From Bondarzewia mesenterica (taxonomy: Eukaryota > Basidiomycota > Agaricomycetes > Russulales > Bondarzewiaceae): a stretch of DNA of 64,000 nt. A model generated the notes under the pieces. It did no database searches and was not told where the DNA came from. It was given only the letters and a program-made list of their open reading frames with translations. Shown here piece after piece: positions 57,154 to 64,000 of this stretch; position 1 is the first letter of the stretch; each line of letters begins with the position of its first letter. Position numbers and translations under genes: made by a program. Location of the stretch: NCBI GenBank assembly GCA_004802705.1, contig SGPL01000003.1, positions 129,538 through 193,537 on the forward strand, written 5' to 3'.

Positions 57154-59662
57154 ATGTCTCGTATACTCTCTGCTGCCGTGGCCCTTTTGGCTTGTCAACT
57201 TGGCCTCACAGTTGCCATGCCGACTGCTAGAGCAACAAGCCCAACAGTTCGACTAGACAATGGAACCTTTGTGGGGACGACATCTGGCTCGGTGTCCAAG
57301 TTCCTTGGTATACCATTCGCCCAACCACCGTGAGTTTAATTCTTTTCACGTTCAAAAGCTGAGATATCCCATCTGTTGAATTTTGTTTTTGTGATGCAAA
57401 GAACGGGAGATCTTCGATTCCGTCTTCCAAAGTCGATCGACCCATATAACGGCACCCTAACGGCCACGGCATTTGGACCAGCATGTCCGCAGCAGTCCAT
57501 TACCTTGCCTATTTCGAGCCAGCTGCTCAAGACGCGGTTGACTTCATTGTGAACTCAATCTACAACGTCGTATCGCCCTCCAGCGAGGACTGTGCGTGAT
57601 TGGCTGCTAAAGCTCGAGCTTCTCGCGCTCCGCGCGCTAAACATGAGTCAGGTCTTACCCTCAATGTCATCAAACCCGCTTCGGCTACAACGAGTTCGAA
57701 GCTTCCAGTAGTTGTGGTGCGTGTTCTGTTTTTAAATATTGCTTCGTTGATTGAATGCCCGCCCCGCGGGTTGGTAGTGGATTTTTGGCGGTAAGTTCTT
57801 CGTCTCCTTTGCCCGTACATCTGTTCCTAATTTCATATTCCTTATATAGGTGGCTTCGAAATTGGAGGAACTTCGACGTGAGTTGCTGCTCCTCTACCAC
57901 GCCTCATCGGTCCCGTCATTGATTGGGTCACGAAAGTTATGATGGCGGAGTTATCGTTCAAAGGTCGATCGACCTTGGCGAACCCGTGGTCTATGTTAGC
58001 ATGAATTATCGGTAAGCATGTTGCTACCCTATATCTACGCACATTGATGAGAATCATCTACCTTTTAGTGTCTCTGGTATTTAGGATGGTCATTGTTTTT
58101 AGACTTCGAGGTAATATCTGATCACCGCATACAGCTTTCGGTTTTCTGGCCAGTCAAGAAGTCAAAGATGCTGGAGTAGGTAACCTCGGGTTGCAGGACC
58201 GTAAGCCCCCATAACTTCCTGACCGAGGCTAACCCAGGTCAATCTTTGAGATTGGTAACCAGAACGCGAAGCCCTTCGTTGGGTGCAAAAGTACATAGCT
58301 TCCTTCGGTGGTGATCCCAACAAGGTAACCATGTGAGCAAGTTTTAGCGCCCGTACAATACGATCGCTGGGCGCTTACATGCCTCCACCTCTACAGCTGG
58401 GGGGAAAGCGCGGGGGCCATATCTGTTGGACTACATATGGTCACTAATGGCGGTGATGCGGAAGGATTGTTCCGGGGCGCGTTCATGCAATCCGGCTCCC
58501 CGATCCCCGTGGGTGACATCTCACACGGCCAGCCATACTATGACGATCTAGTGCAGCGAACTGGATGTTCTGGATCGTCCGATACACTGCAATGCCTGCG
58601 AGAGGCCCCCTATAGCACTCTGGAAAGTGCCGTGAATCAGTCACCCATGATATTTGCATATCAGGTTTGTTTCGTTGATATCTATGTCGAGGGAGGCTCA
58701 TGACATTTTGGTGGCAGTCGTTGGTCCTAGCCTGGCTCCCACGTGTTGATGGAATATTTCTGGAGGACAAACCTTTTTCTTTGGTTCAGCAAGGTAGTGT
58801 CGCCAATATACCCTTTATTACTGGTGAGTCCCTATTCTGTTTATGTTAAAGTCAGCTGACAGGGGCGCGCGATCTGGATAGGTGATTGCGACGACGAAGG
58901 GACACTATTTTCCTTGTCCACTCTTAACGTGACGTGCGTTCTCATGTCTTACTCAAAGATACCCGTTGATTGATATAATTATTACCGCGTCGACAGCACC
59001 GACCAAGAAGTCAAAGACTATATCTCAGAGATATATCTCCCAACCGTCGCTAGTGACGATATCGACCAGTTGCTCGGCTTGTATACGGACGACATCACCC
59101 AGGGCTCTCCATACGACACTGGGATCCTGAATGCTTTGACGCCTCAGTTCAAACGCCTTGCTGCTCTGCAAGGCGATGTGGTGTTTCAGGCGCCGCGTCG
59201 ATTCTTCCTCCAACAGCGTTCTGGAAAACAGAACACCTGGTCGTTCCGTAAGTTCGCGCTATTTCCATCTACCTGTTTTCTCGACTCATGTCACCTTTGT
59301 CCATCAGTGAGCAAGCGCCTGAAACTTCTTCCTGTTCTCGGATCTGTGAGCCTTTCCTCCTTGTCTTCGGTTACCCAGTGCGAGGCGCGAAGGGACTTAC
59401 GAACGAATGGGTATCGTAGGTCCATGCCTCAGATATCTTGAACGTCTACGGTCCCGGTGACATGACCGACTACCTCATTCGCTTTGCCACGAACCTCGAT
59501 CCGAACGGAAATACGGGGATCAGCTGGCCAAAATACACTAACAGCACACCGCAACTGCTCACTTTCCTTGACGGCTTGGTGCCATTGACTATTACTCAGG
59601 ATACGTACCGTGAGGAGGGAATGGCATTGCTGATGCAGCTGTCACTTGAGAGTCCAATATGA
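57154..59662 (+). CDS. Secreted type-B carboxylesterase/lipase, copy D; frame broken once
   Basis: Signal peptide MSRILSAAVALLACQLGLTV, then PTVRLDNGTFVGTTSGSVSK and FLGIPFAQPP. The next exon reads DLRFRLPKSIDPYNG and ACPQQSITLP. At about 57510 the expected continuation AQDAVDFIVNSIYNV ... SPSSEDC is in another frame, as if one base were missing. As written the protein would stop at 57552, after LLKTRLTSL. All downstream exons are intact: VIKPASATTSSKLPVVV, WIFGGGFEIGGTST, VYVSMNYR, WGESAGAIS (58399-58425), GDCDDEGTLFS (about 58882), VHASDILNVYGP (about 59423), ending EEGMALLMQLSLESPI. Most exons and the full triad are conserved, so the lesion is either recent or a sequence error. Closest to copy B. 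Confidence 0.85.
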
Positions 59663-62630
59663 TCTGGTAGACACGTGGGAGGGGGGGGGGTTGCTAGAGG
59701 TTGGATGCTAGGATCTTATAGCATGCAAGCTGCGATGCCTCTAGAAATACTACTCAGGCCTCTAATCTGTTCTGCTATTCAGAGATGAGGTGCTCGCGTT
59801 GAATATCACTTGTGTTTACGATGAAATTTGAGGCCAGTTAAGTCTCTCCGTGTTGTGCTCATATAACATCTTGCCCAAAGAAGGATAGTGAAAACTTCCT
59901 AGTCACAATTGGGCGCATGAAGAAGCCATACATGCAAATACAATCAATTAGCAGGACTGGGTGCACAAGTCTGAGTCCGGCGGGCATGAGTACAACTACA
60001 TTGTGCTATCACAAACTTGCATGAATCAAAAGGAAGAGGAGTTGACGGCGCAATCAAGCATGATCAAGAACCGGTGGCCTATGTTAAGATAGACCAAGTT
60101 TGTGCAGGAGTTGGCAGGTGTGATGGGCAGTATCGACGACACCAGCCAAAGTGTGTAGGCTTGCGGGTATTGGGCGTTCGAGTCGTGGGTGAGAAAGATC
60201 TTATGGTTAATGCCGGGGCTGTGTGTTGGGCGGCAGTCTGTCGTACAAACGGATCACGTCCTCCTCATAGTACTGCTTTTTCGCGGAGATCAAATCATGC
60301 TCTCCGCGCTCTTGTATTCCTTGAAATTTCCAAGCCGCGGAGAATTCGACCTGTGAACCAAATAACCTGGTCACAGCCTGGACCTCTGTGGTAACGCTCT
60401 CGTACAAGGTCTCTGGATATTGGCTGGCATGGCAGACCACCGTCCATAACTGAAGCGTCGATAAGTTGTTTGGTCAAGACCAATTATTACAAACAATGAA
60501 TTTATGCGCACCATATGCCTCAAGCCCTGTATCATTGAGAACAGTGTCACCTCGGCGTTCAATGGAACAGCCACTGCCTAACTGAACGATAACTCGTCCA
60601 GAGAACTGGGCCGCGGATTCATACAAGGGTCTGAAGATGGCCATATTACTCAGAACCAGTGAAATCGGTAGGCTCCAATTGCCTCGGGGAAGGGGGAGTG
60701 ACCAAGTTTTTGAGTGATGTTGGTAGCGTCCAGCCACTGATGACTCTCAAGACCATTCCGCACCTACTAGCAATACCTGGAGTCCGCCCCAAATTCCCTT
60801 TTCCCCATTGCCAAGACTGCCCACTTTGTTGGACGCACAGATAGGGATCGAAAGGACGATAGCATAGCAAGACCGAAGATACACTTGTGAACTGAAGGTA
60901 AGTGATCAATTCTAAGACGTAGGCGCGCGCGTGATGCATGACCGCGTCCCTTTCCCCCCCCCCGATCTTTAGCAAACAAAGTGACGGCAAGAGCTTCGCA
61001 TCGTGGATAGGACGGCAATCATTAGCTGGCAACATCTGCAAAAAGGCCATGATGCATACATCGCATCAAGCTCTACATCCTTAGAGTTATTCCAGTGGAA
61101 TTTGTTCACTGTGGGGCGCTTCTACCAGGGATTGTATCGTTTCTTCTCGGAAGGCGGGTCCGCCGGCGGCATAAGCTAGTAAGTACCTTTCAATCTTTCT
61201 CTCGATGGCTATGACGGGTTAGAAACTCACTGGAAATTCCTCCTCTGGCTCCGTCGACATCGTCCCTATTCCAAGAAGACGATCGATTGACACACCCAAG
61301 AGTAGTATTGAAGATGTAGGTCCATGTTTACGCTAAATTTAGAAACGTGCGAACTTCTCTGAAGTTAGGGAAGTCATAGCGACATCATGCTCCACATATC
61401 ACACCTACAGGTCTCTGGGGCGGTTCATAGATTTCATCCGTGCATGCTCAAGTATTGTACAGACATACCAGGACCATAGACGGCTGTGTCTATTTCGAGG
61501 GTCTATCCGTTCATGACTGGAATATTCTCATGGGGTTCCTTGTCGTCCTGTTTGTCGGCGGTGAGGTCCAACAATGGATATAATTTCACCCGAAGATCCA
61601 ACAGCATTGCACCGACCAGAGATCAGGGGACCTTTGGGATAGCCTACGGGCATCCCGATGGGCCTCCTCGTTCAGCCTGCGGGTGATCTGTTCAGAAAAA
61701 AAGTGTTTGCGTCATGCGTGGGGTGCCTACTCGATGGACGATCAGGCAGTGGAGAAGCTCACAACAACTGACTTCAGTAGAGAGTTCATACAACTCGTCA
61801 ACTCCACCGCCCCCACGTCGTCACAACTAAGGCCCCGCTCGCATTGATGGTTGATTCGATGCTCCACCCCTTCCATAGGATTTTCTGTAAACGGCGCTTG
61901 CATGAACGCCCTACTGTCATGGTCACAATCGACTCGGACAGCGGTTCGCGAAGGGTGCTCCAACCAGGGACGACGACGTCTCGATGCCACCTAGAACGGT
62001 CTCGACAAACAGCGGATACAGAACGAGTAGACCATTTGACAGAGCTTTGAAGTTTGTGGCTCAACGCGAGTGAAGGTGGAAGAGATTCAGTGTCAGGGTG
62101 GTGGGTGCTCTCAGGCTATTGACTCAAGACTCTGCTCTTCCTCAGCCACTGACTCGGAGGCAATCTCATTATTACCGTAATCAAGTCTGACTTTCTCTCA
62201 GCCCTCTGCCGACTGATATTCATCAAATTAACTGTCCACACCCTTTCCATTCATTCATTCTGTTGAAAGTTGACTGTGTTCGGCTCGCAGTTTTCGGCGA
62301 GACCCCATAACCATGATGCGCTTTCTGCACTGCGCCATGCATCCCTACAGCTGCTCCCCTTCCCTCGGATCTCTCCTTAGCCATTCTCCAAATGCATTCA
62401 CTTGTGTTATGAGCTATATGTGGCCAGACACGACATTCGTGCGTCTTTTCTTTTTGATCTCCTCTCCAAAGACACTGATCTCCAACAGCAGGCCAGCAGT
62501 TGTTTGTACAGTTGTCAGAATATCGTCTGTTTTTCCATCACCATCGGAAATCCTCCAACCTCTCAAAGCCTTCCTCGCGGGTTACATATATAAAGCCATA
62601 GTTCATCGTCAACTGCATGAAGTGAGCAAC
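59663..62630. other. Mostly gene-free region with weak fragments
   Basis: No intact gene recognised. It holds a run of ten Gs near 59683, a run of ten Cs near 60954, and the possible minus-strand fragment listed at 60207. A frame near 61111-61252 (minus) begins MSTEPEEEFPV and might be a very small gene, but the support is slight. Confidence 0.4.
60207..60737 (-). CDS. Possible gene fragment of unknown function
   Basis: Two protein-like frames lie in sequence on the minus strand. The upstream one (about 60630-60510) reads VIVQLGSGCSIERRGDTVLN and GLEAYGAHKF. The downstream one (60440-60207) reads VVCHASQYPETLYESVTTEV, then WKFQGIQERGEHDLISAKKQ and ends with YYEEDVIRLYDRLPP. A short intron with a GTTTGT donor near 60500 could join them. 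I recognise no family. The start is not identified; it may be the end of a longer or decayed gene. Confidence 0.3.
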
Positions 62631-62955
62631 ATGGCACCAACATTCTCTGTGTCCTCATCCTTTTCCTCGTCATCGCCTGTGGATGATTCCATACAGGCTG
62701 ATTTCTCGACGGCTGACTTGACAGACCCTTCTGTCCGCGTGGTAACTGCATGTCTGAGTGCGTGCCCTTGATGTTCATTCACAGCTTTGGGAGCTGATGG
62801 CATATCTTCAATCATGTTTACGAGCAGCTCTAGCCTTACTCTCATTTGCCGTGTTAACCCGACTCATAAGTCTTTGGCGTTTTTGGAATCAGTCCGACGA
62901 TCGTGCGGCGGTTCCATCAGCAAGCCCGGAGGGGGATGTACGGACAATTGGTAAG
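62631..62955 (+). CDS. Possible partial gene of unknown function
   Basis: A frame starting MAPTFSVSSSFSSSSPVDDS continues to SVRVVTACL, where a donor-like GTGCGT occurs at about 62760. After the acceptor at about 62786 two frames stay open, one of them hydrophobic (AALALLSFAVLTRLISLW). A further donor GTAAGT lies at about 62951. No domain is recognised, and Ns nearby prevent following it further. Confidence 0.25.
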
Positions 62956-64000
62956 TGATTGCCCTCAGCTTGGACGACCAAAGCCTGACGTCCATTTACC
63001 TTGAACTCTGATACAGCATGTACCCCTTGTAGCGTAAAACTGCCCTCNCCAGCTCATGTGCGAGAGGAATCTNGCAGTATGGCGCAAAACATGTATACCA
63101 ATCACACAAATGACCTTGCNACTAATGAGTTCATCACCGTCCGTGATTTTTTCTATTAATCTCAGCACATNTTGAGAAGCCGGGCCCTCATTGAGTTTTT
63201 TTGATNTAGGTATAATTAATCAAAAAAACTTATCCTTAAAGAATCTTCCTAAAATCCAACGGTCCTTAATATTCCTGTCGCTTTTCGTCCACCCCCTTCT
63301 CCCGCATACTTTCAATCGTGAACCTTTCTTCGCCACGAGACGGAGCCATCTCTTTCGTAAAATCCAGTGAATGTTTGATCTCTCAGATTAATAGGATGGT
63401 CGCAATGATATCCCATCTCTTGTGGACGTCGTACTATACACATGCAGTATATCTATAAATAGACCAATATAATACACATCGGCACAACCGTTGGTGCATG
63501 GTTGGAAAATCATTCCAAGTCGAAACTCGCGGGTGACGTCTGTGACGTACGTTCGAATCTGCGAGAACTGATTGAAGCCAGTTTCCTTCGTATGACTAGA
63601 CCGGTAAACCGCGTCTGTCTATCGGGGCAAGGCGAGCCTGACTGGTAGAAATTGAACGGATCGGTGGCGCATTCTGTCGAACAATGTCGCCCGCGCTCTC
63701 AACGCCGGACACGAGCCTTAGACAAAAGAACAACGCATTGCTCGTCTGAACAGCTGGAGTCCCACCCGTCCGTCCGCATTCAGCGCCAGCTCGGACGCGG
63801 TTACCACTGGTCTATCGTATGATGATCATTCGAATCCGCGACTTGCAGCACTGGTGGATTTATCTCGGAACACTAGGTTCGAGCTACGCGCTGGACATGG
63901 GTATCGTTGCGGCGAAGATGATTTAAGTATGACATTTGGAATGCAAAAAATGAAAGAAGTGTGAAAAAGGGTGATGGACTCGAGAAAGACTACCGACCAA
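62956..64000. other. Right end of window, no gene recognised
   Basis: Contains several ambiguous bases (63048-63205) and AT-rich stretches (TATAAATAG near 63455). No reading frame of note. Confidence 0.4.

Noticed and set aside
30121..59662. Esterase group as a biosynthetic gene cluster
   Set aside because: The intervening genes are housekeeping (PRMT3, RBM25, CCDC25), and there is no core synthase, transporter or regulator, so it is gene duplication, not a pathway cluster.

Overview
This 64 kb window is nuclear DNA of a basidiomycete fungus, most likely a mushroom-forming Agaricomycete. Genes are split by many short introns (about 50-65 nt, GT..AG with a few GC..AG). The repertoire is typical of that group: a Yvc1-type TRP channel, a fungal paladin, GH131, GH37 trehalase and secreted type-B carboxylesterases. 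Two nuclear tRNA genes are present, one with a small intron. There is no operon structure and no bacterial or viral gene that I could recognise. N runs at the left end, near 20.17-20.26 kb and near 63.05-63.2 kb, plus single-base frame breaks in four otherwise intact genes, suggest a draft assembly.

Layout. 0-5.4 kb: a complete Yvc1-like TRP channel followed by a gene that resembles only the last hydrophobic segment and tail of such a channel. 6.5-12.6 kb: a large paladin-like protein with three PTP-like loops, the middle one lacking its cysteine. 12.7 kb: tRNA-Val(CAC). 13.1-15.5 kb: an NAD-dependent epimerase and a tandem pair of tiny tyrosine-rich proteins with identical exon layout. 15.6-18.6 kb: a decayed, repeat-rich island with a 381-bp MITE (32-bp terminal inverted repeats, 6-bp target duplication), an F-box relic, interleaved direct repeats and no intact gene. 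18.6-21.3 kb: a PHO84-type phosphate transporter (minus strand). 23.0-24.3 kb: a zinc alcohol dehydrogenase with a clear TATA box. 24.9-26.6 kb: glutathione synthetase. 27.1-28.4 kb: secreted GH131.

30-60 kb contains four secreted carboxylesterases (called A-D here). A lies alone at 30.1-32.6 kb; B, C and D form a tandem array at 49.3-59.7 kb. Between them are conserved genes: a CCDC25/NFACT-R protein, PRMT3, tRNA-Leu(CAG), an RBM25-like splicing factor and a cell-surface trehalase. Three very short proteins sharing an FGxLAxxxG motif are scattered through 34.7-41.0 kb. 60-64 kb holds only weak fragments.

Functionally the window mixes housekeeping (splicing, arginine methylation, glutathione, phosphate and calcium transport) with extracellular carbon use (esterases, GH131, trehalase). 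I did not find a multi-gene pathway that clearly works as a unit. The most unusual items are the free-standing channel tail, the two small-protein families, the MITE with its internal repeat array, and the esterase family with a shared GC-AG intron. Exon joins were done by eye against conserved protein motifs, so intron borders and start codons are approximate unless stated.
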